A stretch of 60,569 bases of DNA from Rhodococcus ruber NBRC 15591 (lineage in GTDB: Bacteria > Actinomycetota > Actinomycetes > Mycobacteriales > Mycobacteriaceae): the NCBI RefSeq assembly GCF_001894945.1, contig NZ_BCXE01000031.1, positions 1 through 60,569 on the forward strand, written 5' to 3'. The position numbers were made by a program, and so were the translations under genes. Below, piece by piece: positions 41,109 through 50,566 of the stretch (positions are counted from its first letter, which is position 1; each line of letters begins with the position of its first letter). The notes below the pieces were generated by a model. That model was given only the letters and a program-made list of their open reading frames with translations. It was not told the DNA's origin and did no database searches.

Positions 41109-42112
41109 CGCGGTGCCACCTTCGCGGCGACCTCGTCGAGCACCGCGGCGGCGCGCCCGGCAGCCCCCTCGGTGCGCCACCGGGACCACTGTGCGGGATC
41201 GAGCCGCAGGGCCCGGCGCAGCAGTTTCGGCCAGTCGTCCGGATGCGGGCAGGCCGGCAGGGTCACCGCCAGGCCGGCTCGACCCAGCGCGTCGGCGGTG
41301 GCGCACTGCTCGTCGTACGGCCGGGGTTCGGCGACGACGATCGCCGGCCGCCGTGCCGCGGCGATGTCGGCGACGGAGTTCTGCCCGGCGTGACCGACGA
41401 CGACGTCGGCCCGGCTCAGGTCGGACCACGGATCGTCCACCCACGGACCGCCCGGCACGCCGACACCGTCCCACGCGTAGCCGGGATGACGCTCGGCCAG
41501 CTCGTGCAGACGCTCGGCCGACAGGGACGAGCCGCCGCTGCCGCTCAGGACCAGGACCCGGGGCCGGCCCCCGGGGGCGGGGCCGGCGACGGGCCGGCCG
41601 TCGAACCGGCTGATGCCGCCGACATAGGTGGTCTTGTCCGCGTACGGACGCAGGTACGCCGGCTCGTACACCTCCCGCGGCCACGGCGCGACGATGTGCT
41701 CGGCCGCGCGGTAACCCAGCCCGTGCGGGGTGTCGGTGCGCTCGCCCGGCATGGCCACGACCACGACGGGGACGCCCAGCAACCGGGCGAACACCGCGAC
41801 CTCGACCGACACGTCGACCACCAGCAGCCGGGGCCGGGCCGTGGCGACCCAGGACGCCAGCGCCGCCATCCGCTCGCGTAGGCCGCGGTCGTGCCGGGGG
41901 ACCCAGTGCAGCAACCCGCCGGCGGTGGGATCCTCCGCGGTGTCGACGGACTCGTCGTCGCGGGGCAGTTCGACGACATCGGCGAAGACGTCGGCGAAGC
42001 GCCCCAACGGCGCCGAGCACAGGGCCGTCACGGGTTCGCTCGTGCGGGCGCAGATCGAGGCCGCCCGGGTGCGGTGCCCGTGTCCGTGGTGATGGATGTA
42101 GTAGCCGATCAT
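41105..42112 (-). CDS. MurG-like glycosyltransferase (GT-B fold)
   Basis: The 335-residue protein opens with MIGYYIHHHGHGHRTRAASI, the glycine/His-rich first loop of GT28/MGT-like enzymes, and has a C-terminal nucleotide-sugar domain with VLVLSGSGGSSLSAERL and DVVVGHAGQNSVADIAAARRPAIVVAEPRPYDEQCATADAL. The acceptor is not evident. It overlaps both neighbours by four bases, so translation is coupled. Confidence 0.82.
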   Translation of the reverse strand: MIGYYIHHHGHGHRTRAASICARTSEPVTALCSAPLGRFADVFADVVELPRDDESVDTAEDPTAGGLLHWVPRHDRGLRERMAALASWVATARPRLLVVDVSVEVAVFARLLGVPVVVVAMPGERTDTPHGLGYRAAEHIVAPWPREVYEPAYLRPYADKTTYVGGISRFDGRPVAGPAPGGRPRVLVLSGSGGSSLSAERLHELAERHPGYAWDGVGVPGGPWVDDPWSDLSRADVVVGHAGQNSVADIAAARRPAIVVAEPRPYDEQCATADALGRAGLAVTLPACPHPDDWPKLLRRALRLDPAQWSRWRTEGAAGRAAAVLDEVAAKVAPR

Positions 42113-43215
42113 GCCGGGCGCTGCCGGACGACGGAGCCGGCCGCACACAGGCGGCGGTACAGGGCGAGGTAGGAGTCCACCATGGTGCGTTCGGAACAGA
42201 ACGTCTCGGCGCGGCGGCGGGCGTCGAGCCGGGACAATCGGACGGCGCGGGGCACGGTGGCCGCCAGCGCCTCCACGTCGTCGGGGGCGACGAGGCAGCC
42301 GCTGCCCCGGTCGAGTACCTCGGGGATGCCGCCGCGCGCGAACGCGACCACGGGCGTGCCGCATGCCAGGGACTCGGCCACGACGAGGCCGTACGGCTCG
42401 TCCCACTGCGGCGTCACCAGGGTCGCGGCCGACCGGCCGACCGCGGCCGCGAGTTCCCGCTGCGGCAGATGACCGAGATACGTGACGCCGTCGCCCAGAC
42501 GCGGGGCGATGTGCCGGGTGAAGTAGTCCTCGTCGCTGACCGGACCGGCCAGCCGCAGGGACGTTCCCGCCCGCCGGGCCGCCTCGATCGCCAGGTGGGC
42601 GCCCTTCTCGGGGACCAGTCGTCCGAACCAGATCAGCGACGGCCCGCCCGGGCCGAGCGGCCACGCCCCGAGGTCGACGCCGTTCGGGACGACGGTGATC
42701 GGCGCGGCGACCGCGTGCGCCCAGGTCGCCGCGGTGTATCTGCTGACGGCCGCGTAGTGCGCCGAGCCGCCGCCGGGGACGGTGAGCGCCGACTCGAGCC
42801 ACGGCGTCGGCGGGGTGTGCAGGGTGGTCAGCATCGGGGTCCGCAGCGTCGCGGCCATCGCCGGCGGCAGGTAGTGGACGCTGTGGTTGTGGATCACGTC
42901 GAACGAGTCGGCGAGCGGGCCGGCCAGTTCCAGCAGCAGCGACAGGTAGGCGTGGTGGGCGTCGAGGAACGCTTCCGGCGGCATCGACACGTCGCTGCGG
43001 GCGGCGGGGCTGGGCGTGAAGGTGCGCACCTCGAGGAACGAGGCGGGCAGCGTGACGTCGGAACCCGCGGCGGCGAACAGCGTCACCCGGTGTCCGTCGG
43101 CGCCGAGCGCGCGGGTCAGGTGCCACACGTGTGCCTCGAGTCCCCCGGCGAAGGGCTGCGCGACGGGAAATCGGTGGGACGCGATGAGGGCGATACGCAG
43201 TGGGCGACCCGTCAC
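42109..43215 (-). CDS. family 4 glycosyltransferase
   Basis: The 368-residue GT-B enzyme has RIALIASHRFPVAQPFAGGLEAHVWHLTRAL at the N-terminus, SLIWFGRLVPEKGAHLAIEAARR as the start of the donor domain and the E-x7-E motif in DEPYGLVVAESLACGTPVVAFARGGIPEVL. Such enzymes use GDP- or UDP-sugars with retention. GTG start overlaps the first gene of the operon (GTGA). No membrane helices. Confidence 0.88.
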   Translation of the reverse strand: MTGRPLRIALIASHRFPVAQPFAGGLEAHVWHLTRALGADGHRVTLFAAAGSDVTLPASFLEVRTFTPSPAARSDVSMPPEAFLDAHHAYLSLLLELAGPLADSFDVIHNHSVHYLPPAMAATLRTPMLTTLHTPPTPWLESALTVPGGGSAHYAAVSRYTAATWAHAVAAPITVVPNGVDLGAWPLGPGGPSLIWFGRLVPEKGAHLAIEAARRAGTSLRLAGPVSDEDYFTRHIAPRLGDGVTYLGHLPQRELAAAVGRSAATLVTPQWDEPYGLVVAESLACGTPVVAFARGGIPEVLDRGSGCLVAPDDVEALAATVPRAVRLSRLDARRRAETFCSERTMVDSYLALYRRLCAAGSVVRQRPA

Positions 43216-44270
43216 GACAGTGCCCGTTCGTAGATCGCGTGGTGCGCATGGGACAGGAAGCGGCGTTCGAACATGCGCTGCGCCCAGTCGCTGTGGGGCC
43301 GCCGACCGCTGTGGTACAGCGCGCGCACCGAATCGGCCAGGGAATCCGGGTCGAAGGTCTGCTCGTCGTAGGTGAACACCTGGCAGGGCCGTTGCTGGTG
43401 GTAGAACCCGCAACTCGGGGCGATCACCGCCGTACCGAGGTCGTGGCAGGCCTCGAGCCAGCCGGAATGGGTGCCGAACCGGTAGGGCAGGACGGACACA
43501 GACAGCGAGGACAGGTACTCCCACAGCTCGTCGTCGGAGAAGTACTTGTGCACACGCACGTCGACGCCCGGCCGGTCCCCGAAGGCGAGGATCTTCGCCC
43601 CGGCCTCGGGGGCGTACCAGTGGTTGTCCGGATCGAAGATCTCGTCGTGGACGTTGATCCGCAACTGCGCGCCCGGCAGGTCACGGACGGTGTGGGAGAG
43701 GACGTCGAGGACGGGGAAGACGTCCATGTTGGCGCGCAGGCTCTTCGCGTGCACCCCGACGACGAACGGCTCGTCCGGGGACCGGTTCGCGCGCGCGAAC
43801 CACGGCTGTTCGACGACGTGTGGGTGGGGCAGGACGGTGGGGGTGCGGCCCCACATCGTCTCGATCCGTCCGGCGGCGCCCTCGGTGAGGGTGATCAGTT
43901 CGGTGGCGGCGGGGATCAGGACGTCGAGCTGCTTGTGGTGGGTGCCCGGCGTGGGGTGGTGCGGGTTGCGCAGGTCGTGCACGGTGTAGACGAGCGGGAT
44001 GTCGTGGTCGGCGAGTTCCGCGACCACGTCCTGCAGGGCCTCCGGTTCGATCGCGTCGAAGCCGAAGTGGATGTGGAACACGTCGAACTCGGTGTGGTTG
44101 GCGGCGATCCATCCCGGCTCGAGCATCAGCGGCGGCCACCATCCGCCCGGTACCTTGCGTCCGTCGGCGGGCACCGGATCGGCAAGCCGCACCACCTCGT
44201 CGTCCCCGTGCGGTCCGGCCAGATGCCGGACGTAGACGTGCGACGCGGGCACCGAGGCCACTCGGATCAT
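43212..44270 (-). CDS. glycosyltransferase (GT-B, group 1 related)
   Basis: The 352-residue protein has DVFHIHFGFDAIEPEALQDVVAELADHDIPLVYTVHDLRNPHHPT, typical of the acceptor domain of group 1 glycosyltransferases, and a donor domain with VGVHAKSLRANMDVFPVLDVL and SLSVSVLPYRFGTHSGWLEACHDLGTAVIAPSCGFY in place of the usual E-x7-E. It is the first clear gene of the four-gene operon. ATG at 44270 overlaps the stop of an open frame upstream (see findings). Confidence 0.78.
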   Translation of the reverse strand: MIRVASVPASHVYVRHLAGPHGDDEVVRLADPVPADGRKVPGGWWPPLMLEPGWIAANHTEFDVFHIHFGFDAIEPEALQDVVAELADHDIPLVYTVHDLRNPHHPTPGTHHKQLDVLIPAATELITLTEGAAGRIETMWGRTPTVLPHPHVVEQPWFARANRSPDEPFVVGVHAKSLRANMDVFPVLDVLSHTVRDLPGAQLRINVHDEIFDPDNHWYAPEAGAKILAFGDRPGVDVRVHKYFSDDELWEYLSSLSVSVLPYRFGTHSGWLEACHDLGTAVIAPSCGFYHQQRPCQVFTYDEQTFDPDSLADSVRALYHSGRRPHSDWAQRMFERRFLSHAHHAIYERALS

Positions 44271-44469
44271 GTCTCACCCTCCCCGTGACAAACGACCGGC
44301 CACGCACGCGGAGCGGCCGGCTCCGAGGGGCGGCTACCCGTTCGGCGGGGAGTCCACACCTCGCCCGCTCGGGCGTCGCGGGGAGCGATTTCGGGTCCGG
44401 AGGTTTCGACCGCGCCGCAGTGGGCACAACGGTCGGGGCTGTTCCGTAGTCCGGATGCGGGCCGGCCAA
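44271..44469 (-). other. leader region of the glycosyltransferase operon, possible small reading frame
   Basis: No recognised gene fills this stretch. On the minus strand one frame is open and ends in TGA overlapping the ATG at 44270. It codes a segment with DRCAHCGAVE, a CxxC pair as in zinc ribbons, and VVCHGEGE near the end. No convincing start codon is visible, so I do not call it a CDS. Confidence 0.3.
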
Positions 44470-44504
44470 GGCGCCCCGGGTTGAACTCGACAGCCCGGGG
44501 CGCC
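44470..44504 (-). terminator. GC-rich hairpin after the PPOX gene
   Basis: GGCGCCCCGGG (44470-44480) and CCCGGGGCGCC (44494-44504) are perfect complements around a 13-base loop, about 50 bases past the stop of the PPOX-family gene. No U-run follows. Confidence 0.55.
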
Positions 44505-44553
44505 GAACTCTCCGTGCCGAACCTCTCCGTGCCGGGCCGCGCGGCGGGCCCGG

Positions 44554-45021
44554 TCAGCGGACGAAACGCTCGACGGCGGCCCCGGGCCGCCACAGATCCA
44601 CGTACAGGTGTTCCTCGTCGACCGTGGTGAGCACGGCCTCGGCCAGGTCGAGTTCGAACAGGTGCATCGGCCCCGGCGGCACCTCCTCCGGGTAGGCGGC
44701 GAGCACGGCCGCCTTCACGTCGTCGTGCAGTTCCCGGGCCCGGCCGCGGACCTTCGCGTCGCCGCCCGTCATCGAGTGGTGCCCGGGATTGGAATGCAGG
44801 GCGTAGCGCGGATCGCGCTGCAGGTCGCGGGCTTTCCTCGCGCCGGGCATCGACCCGAGCACCAGCCGGCCGTCGACGATCTCCACCTCCGTCCCGCTGA
44901 CGCGCGGTGATCCGTCCCGCCGCAGCGTCGCCAGGACGTGATGCTTGTGCGCCTGTAGTCGTGCGGCGATCGCCTGTGCCAGATCCGGTGCCTGCTCGGA
45001 GAACTCTTTCCATGGACTCAT
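44554..45021 (-). CDS. pyridoxamine 5'-phosphate oxidase-like (PPOX) flavin/F420 protein
   Basis: The 155-residue protein is a split-barrel flavin- or F420-binding protein: KHHVLATLRRDGSPRVSGTEVEIVDGRLVLGSMPGARKARDLQRDPRYALHS is the usual core, with the cofactor-contacting SMPGARKARDL segment. The C-terminus gives MHLFELDLAEAVLTTVDEEHLYVDLWRPG. Reaction unknown. ATG at 45021 is preferred because an upstream ATG at 45051 lies in the middle of a palindromic operator. It is divergent from a WYL regulator that probably controls it. Confidence 0.8.
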   Translation of the reverse strand: MSPWKEFSEQAPDLAQAIAARLQAHKHHVLATLRRDGSPRVSGTEVEIVDGRLVLGSMPGARKARDLQRDPRYALHSNPGHHSMTGGDAKVRGRARELHDDVKAAVLAAYPEEVPPGPMHLFELDLAEAVLTTVDEEHLYVDLWRPGAAVERFVR

Positions 45022-45040
45022 GAGGTCAGGATGCGCCGGT

Positions 45041-45065
45041 ATCACTGACATCGAGTGTCAGTGAT
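45041..45065. promoter_or_regulatory. palindromic operator between the PPOX and WYL regulator genes
   Basis: ATCACTGACA (45041-45050) and TGTCAGTGAT (45056-45065) are perfect inverted repeats with a five-base spacer. The site lies in the divergent promoter region, eight bases from the regulator's -10 box, and is probably bound by the WYL regulator itself. Confidence 0.65.
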
Positions 45066-45072
45066 TTTTGCG

Positions 45073-45078
45073 TAGGCT
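45073..45078 (+). promoter_or_regulatory. -10 box of the WYL regulator gene, leaderless
   Basis: TAGGCT is followed by six bases and the ATG at 45085, with no ribosome binding site. Confidence 0.5.
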
Positions 45079-45084
45079 GCGGTC

Positions 45085-46035
45085 ATGCGATCGGCACGCC
45101 TGCTCGCGATGATGCTGCGTCTGCAGGGCACCGCGGGCCTGACCGCGCAGCGGCTCGCGGACGATCTCGGGGTCTCGGTGCGCACCGTGTACCGCGACGT
45201 CGGTGCTCTGTCCGCCGCGGGGGTCCCGGTGTGGACGGAGAGCGGACCGGGCGGCGGCATCCGCCTGCTCGACGGGTGGCAGTCCCGGCTCAGCGGGCTC
45301 ACCAGCGACGAGAGTGCCGCGCTGATGCTGCTGGGGGTGCCCACCCTCGCCGCCGACCTCGGTGTGGAACTCGATGCGGCCCGCGGCAAGCTGCTCGGGT
45401 CCATGCCGGTCACCCTGCGCAGCGCCGCCCAGGCCTGGCGCGACCGGGTCCACGTCGACGTCCCCGGCTGGTTCGCCGCACCGGGGGACAACACGCACCT
45501 GCCGGCCGTCGCGTCCGCCGTGTTCGACGAGCGCCGCCTGCACATCCGCTACCGGCGCGGCGACCGGACCGTGGCGCGCACCCTCGACCCGCTCGGGCTC
45601 GTCGCCAAGGCCGGGGTCTGGTACCTCGTCGCCGCGCACCGCGGTCACGTCCGGACCTACCGGGTCGGGCGCATCGCGTCCGCCGCCGTCCTCGACGCCC
45701 CGGCCCGACGGCCCGACGGATTCGACCTGCCCGCCTACTGGGCGGCGTCCGCGGCGGAGTTCGATCGTGCGCTGCGCAGGTTCGCCTGCACACTCCGTCT
45801 CGGCCCGGCCGCGTGGCGGCGCCTGCCCCGCGTGGTGGGCACCGACGCCGCCGACGTGGAACCGGGACCGCCGGACGCGGACGGGTGGGTGCGGGTGGAC
45901 CTGCTGCTCGAGGCCGAGGAGGTGGCGCTCGACCAGCTCCTCGCCCTCGGCGGCGGGGTCGAGGTCGTGGCCCCGGAGTCGTTGCGGGCCGCACTGCGCG
46001 CCGCCGGCGAGGCCCTCGCCCGGTGCAATGCGTGA
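45085..46035 (+). CDS. YafY-type transcriptional regulator (HTH + WYL)
   Basis: The 316-residue protein has an N-terminal winged helix (LTAQRLADDLGVSVRTVYRDVGALSAAGVPVWTESGPGGGIRLLDG) and a WYL domain (about 140-230) with VARTLDPLGLVAKAGVWYLVAAHRGHVRTYRVGRIASA, followed by a WCX-like tail. WYL proteins sense ligands or nucleic acids and often control a divergent gene, here the PPOX flavoprotein, through the palindrome in between. Confidence 0.9.
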   Translation: MRSARLLAMMLRLQGTAGLTAQRLADDLGVSVRTVYRDVGALSAAGVPVWTESGPGGGIRLLDGWQSRLSGLTSDESAALMLLGVPTLAADLGVELDAARGKLLGSMPVTLRSAAQAWRDRVHVDVPGWFAAPGDNTHLPAVASAVFDERRLHIRYRRGDRTVARTLDPLGLVAKAGVWYLVAAHRGHVRTYRVGRIASAAVLDAPARRPDGFDLPAYWAASAAEFDRALRRFACTLRLGPAAWRRLPRVVGTDAADVEPGPPDADGWVRVDLLLEAEEVALDQLLALGGGVEVVAPESLRAALRAAGEALARCNA

Positions 46036-46162
46036 CGCCGGTGAGGGCTGTGCCCGCGGACCCGGCCCGCGGCGGAGCCCGGTGTGCGGGTGTCCGGCGG
46101 GGCGGAGGAAATCGCGACAAGCGCTCAGCCGGAACGGCTTTCGTACCGCGACGGCAGCCCGC

Positions 46163-46825
46163 TCAGCGCACCAGCTTCCACTTGTGCTCGTGCCGGTAGA
46201 AGGTGGAGCGCTTGACCGCCCGCGGATTGGCGACCCCGTCGCGGGTGAGCACGGCGCCGGGTGAGCCGAGCTGCACGGCGCGGCCGGTCACCCAGCGGTA
46301 GCCGCCGAACCAGCGCGGCCGATCGATCGCGGCCCGCAGTCCCGGCATGTCGACGGTGGGCTCGATCCGCACACCCGGGGTCATCCCGCTGAACAGCCGG
46401 GTGTCGTCGACGTACGCCTCGCCCACCAGCTCACCGACCTCGCCCTCGACGAGGGCACGTCCGACGAGGGCGATGCCGGCGTCGTCGCGGATGAGCGGCA
46501 CCGGCCGTGCCGTGCCCTGCAGTGCGACGGTCGCGGCCTTCGATCCGAACCGCAGTCCGTACGCCTCGGCGGCCGGGGTGCGCCGCTCCGGCACGTAGGC
46601 CAGTTCGATGCCGAGCCGCTCGGTGCGCATCATCCGGGTCAGCGTCGCGGCGAAGGCGGCGTCCCCGCCCACCACCACGAGCCGGGGGTCCTCGACCGAC
46701 TCGAGATGCGCGAACACGTCCTCGAAGTCGTCCTTGCCGGGCAGAGCCGGGGCGGTCAACGTGGTCAGGGATGTCAGTGTCAACGGCAGTGGGGCATCAC
46801 CGCACTTGAGCACAACGGGGGTCAA
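46163..46825 (-). CDS. Rv0358-like conserved protein
   Basis: The protein of about 220 residues is divergent from purA, as Rv0358 is in M. tuberculosis. It has DPRLVVVGGDAAFAATLTRMMRTERLGIELAYVPERRTPAAEAYGL, where VVGGD recalls the GGDG loop of diacylglycerol kinase-like folds, and ends in a conserved basic motif VKRSTFYRHEHKWKLVR. Whether it binds nucleotide is unknown. TTG at 46825 has GAGGAG five to six bases upstream; a GTG two codons before touches that site. Confidence 0.72.
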   Translation of the reverse strand: MTPVVLKCGDAPLPLTLTSLTTLTAPALPGKDDFEDVFAHLESVEDPRLVVVGGDAAFAATLTRMMRTERLGIELAYVPERRTPAAEAYGLRFGSKAATVALQGTARPVPLIRDDAGIALVGRALVEGEVGELVGEAYVDDTRLFSGMTPGVRIEPTVDMPGLRAAIDRPRWFGGYRWVTGRAVQLGSPGAVLTRDGVANPRAVKRSTFYRHEHKWKLVR

Positions 46826-46859
46826 GAGCACTCCTCTCGCGGGCGACGATGCTCCACTC

Positions 46860-46865
46860 ACTCTA
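46860..46865 (-). promoter_or_regulatory. -10 box of the Rv0358-like gene
   Basis: On the minus strand TAGAGT lies about 35 bases before the TTG start at 46825 and upstream of its GAGGAG ribosome site, giving a short leader. It forms a divergent promoter pair with the purA promoter. Confidence 0.35.
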
Positions 46866-46990
46866 GTCACGACTCCCCTCACCGCCGGACGCTCGAACGC
46901 GGCACGGTGAGTCGGGTGGATCGTCGGTACCCGTCACAGTCGGGACGGCGGCGCGCGGACGCCGGGGGCGGTGCCGCACGTGTGGTCCGC

Positions 46991-46996
46991 TAGACT
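46991..46996 (+). promoter_or_regulatory. -10 box of purA
   Basis: TAGACT lies about 80 bases upstream of the purA ATG, giving a leader of about 75 bases that ends in AGGAGA before the start. No known riboswitch class is recognised in the leader. Confidence 0.4.
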
Positions 46997-47020
46997 GTCC
47001 CCCCGGCTTCTGTTCTGTGA

Positions 47021-48367
<1,347 letters not shown>

Positions 48368-48386
48368 AACCCGCTGCGGCCCCGCG

Positions 48387-48926
48387 TCAGAACAGGGTCG
48401 GATCGCCGAAGCCGGGGGCGTGCTCGAGGGCGAGCAGCTCCCGCTTCGTGACCGTGCTTCCGGGCGCGGAGAACCCACCGATCCCGCCGCCCGCGGCGAG
48501 GATCCGGTGGCACGGCACGATCAGCGGAACGGGGTTGCGTCCCAACGCCTGTCCGACGGCCTGGGCGCCGGCCGGCCGGCCGACCCGGCGCGCCACCTCG
48601 CCGTAGGTTGCGACCGCGCCGGGGTCGACGGTCCGGGCGAACTCGTAGACCGCCGTGTCGAATTCGGAGACGTTCCGGTAGTCGACCGGAACCCGGCGCA
48701 GGTCGTCGGGCGCCCCCGCGAGATGCGCGGCGACGGCGTCGATCACGGGCTGCACCCCCGCCGGGACGGGCCGCTCGACCGCGGCCGGGAACCGGCCGAG
48801 CAGTGCGTCGCGCGTGGGTTCGGGCGCGGTCTCGGGCAGTTGCACGCCGACGACGCCGGCCGCGGACCACACGAGCCCGCACGTGCCGACGGCGGTGTCG
48901 AACAGGGTGTAGCCGAGGGTGGTCAC
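48387..48926 (-). CDS. ogt: methylated-DNA--protein-cysteine methyltransferase
   Basis: The 179-residue repair protein has the acceptor Cys139 in LIVPCHRILAAGGG, the helix-turn-helix segment VATYGEVARRVGRPAGAQAVGQALGRNP, and GGFSAPGSTVTKRELLALE. It moves alkyl groups from O6-alkylguanine to its own Cys. GTG at 48926 is six bases after CATACT, a leaderless start. It is divergent from a MocR regulator; no functional link between them is known. Confidence 0.93.
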   Translation of the reverse strand: MTTLGYTLFDTAVGTCGLVWSAAGVVGVQLPETAPEPTRDALLGRFPAAVERPVPAGVQPVIDAVAAHLAGAPDDLRRVPVDYRNVSEFDTAVYEFARTVDPGAVATYGEVARRVGRPAGAQAVGQALGRNPVPLIVPCHRILAAGGGIGGFSAPGSTVTKRELLALEHAPGFGDPTLF

Positions 48927-48980
48927 GCCGTCAGTATGAACTGGCCCGGGGACAGGTGACCACCTCGCCGACTGGACTGC

Positions 48981-48986
48981 GATACT
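48981..48986 (+). promoter_or_regulatory. -10 box of the MocR regulator gene, leaderless
   Basis: GATACT is followed by six bases and the GTG start at 48993. Confidence 0.45.
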
Positions 48987-48992
48987 GGACTG

Positions 48993-50456
48993 GTGATCAC
49001 GCGTGCGATCGGAGCCGGTTCCCTGGCCCGCGACCTCGGCAACTGGCAGGACACCGCCGATCGGCGGCCCGCGTACCGGGCTCTCGCCGACGGGATCCGG
49101 CTGCTGGTGCACGACGGTCGCGTTCCCCTGGGCGTGGCGCTGCCCAGCGAGCGTGAGCTCGCCGCCGCCCTGGCGCTGAGCCGCACCACCATCACGTCCG
49201 CGTACACGGCTCTGCGCGAGGCCGGCTACCTGCGCAGCCGGCAGGGTGCGCGCAGCACCGTCGCGCTGCCGCCGCGGCGACGGGGCACGCCGGCGCGTCC
49301 CGCCGCCCCGGCCGCCGCGGAAGCGCCGGAGCCCGTGGATCTCAGCTCCGCGTCGATGCCGGCGCCCGCCGCCGAGATCGAGTCGGCCTACGCCGCCGCG
49401 CTGCGGTCGGTGCCCGCCTACCTCGACTCCCACGGCATGGAACCGATCGGCCTGGCCCTGCTGCGGGAGGTGATCGCGCGGCGCTACCGAGACCGCGGCC
49501 TGCCGACCGGGGCGGACCAGATCATGGTCACCTCCGGCGCGCAGCACGCGCTGCGCCTGCTGCTCGGCGTGCTCACCGACGCCGGCGACCGGGTGATCGT
49601 CGACCATCCCACCTATCCCAATGCGCTCGAGGCGATCCGGCGGCACGGGGCGCGGCCGGTCGTCGTGCCGGTGCGGCCCGAGGGCGGCGCCGACGACGGC
49701 TGGGACCTGGAGGGCCTGCGCAGCGCCGCCCGGCAGACCGCGGCGCGAATGGCGTTCCTGATCCCGGACTTCCACAGTCCCACCGGGCTGTGCATGGGCG
49801 CGCCGGGCCGGGCCGAACTCGTCCGCATCGCGGAGGAGACCCGCATGACGCTCGTCGTGGACGAGACGATGGTGGACCTGTGGCTGGACACCCCGCCGCC
49901 GCCCGCCGTCGCCTCGTACGGCGCGGACCGCTCCGTCGTGACGGTGGGCTCGACCGGCAAGTCCCTCTGGGGCGGTCTCCGGGTGGGCTGGATCCGCGCC
50001 GACCGATCCCTGATCACCCGGCTCGTGGGGGCGCGCTCCGCCGTCGACCTCGGCACGCCGGTCATGGAGCAGCTCGCCGCGGCGCACCTGCTCGGCGACG
50101 TCGAGGACCTGCTCGAGCGGCGACGCGGACAGCTGCGCCGCCGGCGGGCGGCGATGCTCGGCGCGCTCGACGAGTTCCTGCCCGACTGGACGTACACGGT
50201 CGGACCGGGCGGGATGTCGCTGTGGGTGCGGATGCCCACGCCGGTGTCGACCGCGCTCGCGGCGACCGCCCCCACTCACGGTGTGGTCCTCGCCGCGGGA
50301 CCCCGCTTCGGGGTGGAAGGCGCGTTCGAACGGTTCCTGCGGCTGCCCTATGCGCGCGAGGCCGACGAGGTGCGCCGGGCGGTCGCGTCCGTGGCCTCGG
50401 CGTACGACGCGCTGGCCCGCGGCCGGGACCTCGTCGAACCACACCTCGTGGTCTGA
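48993..50456 (+). CDS. MocR-type regulator (GntR helix-turn-helix plus aminotransferase domain)
   Basis: The 487-residue protein has an N-terminal GntR winged helix (YRALADGIRLLVHDGRVPLGVALPSERELAAALALSRTTITSAYTALREAGYLRSRQG) and a fold-type I PLP domain with SGAQHALRLLLGVLTDAGDRVIVDHPTYPNALEAI, PDFHSPTGLCM, VVDETMVDLWL and the PLP lysine in GSTGKSLWGGLRVGW. MocR proteins sense PLP or amino acid derivatives; in Corynebacterium and Mycobacterium relatives some control PLP synthesis or a divergent membrane gene, neither of which is present here. Target unknown. Confidence 0.92.
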   Translation: MITRAIGAGSLARDLGNWQDTADRRPAYRALADGIRLLVHDGRVPLGVALPSERELAAALALSRTTITSAYTALREAGYLRSRQGARSTVALPPRRRGTPARPAAPAAAEAPEPVDLSSASMPAPAAEIESAYAAALRSVPAYLDSHGMEPIGLALLREVIARRYRDRGLPTGADQIMVTSGAQHALRLLLGVLTDAGDRVIVDHPTYPNALEAIRRHGARPVVVPVRPEGGADDGWDLEGLRSAARQTAARMAFLIPDFHSPTGLCMGAPGRAELVRIAEETRMTLVVDETMVDLWLDTPPPPAVASYGADRSVVTVGSTGKSLWGGLRVGWIRADRSLITRLVGARSAVDLGTPVMEQLAAAHLLGDVEDLLERRRGQLRRRRAAMLGALDEFLPDWTYTVGPGGMSLWVRMPTPVSTALAATAPTHGVVLAAGPRFGVEGAFERFLRLPYAREADEVRRAVASVASAYDALARGRDLVEPHLVV

Positions 50457-50566
50457 TTCGGGGGTGGCCGGACCCCGACCGGGAACGGGTCCGCGGCGTT
50501 ATGCTCGAGGGGTACGAACGGGTGGCCGCCTGGGAGTCGCCATATCGGACGGATGCGAGAGTTACT

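Noticed and set aside
50501-50566. ATG at 50501 as the pknK start
   Set aside because: It is in frame but the added residues do not match the known start of PknK, while GTG 50567 aligns with the mycobacterial protein start and has a GAGAG sequence before it.
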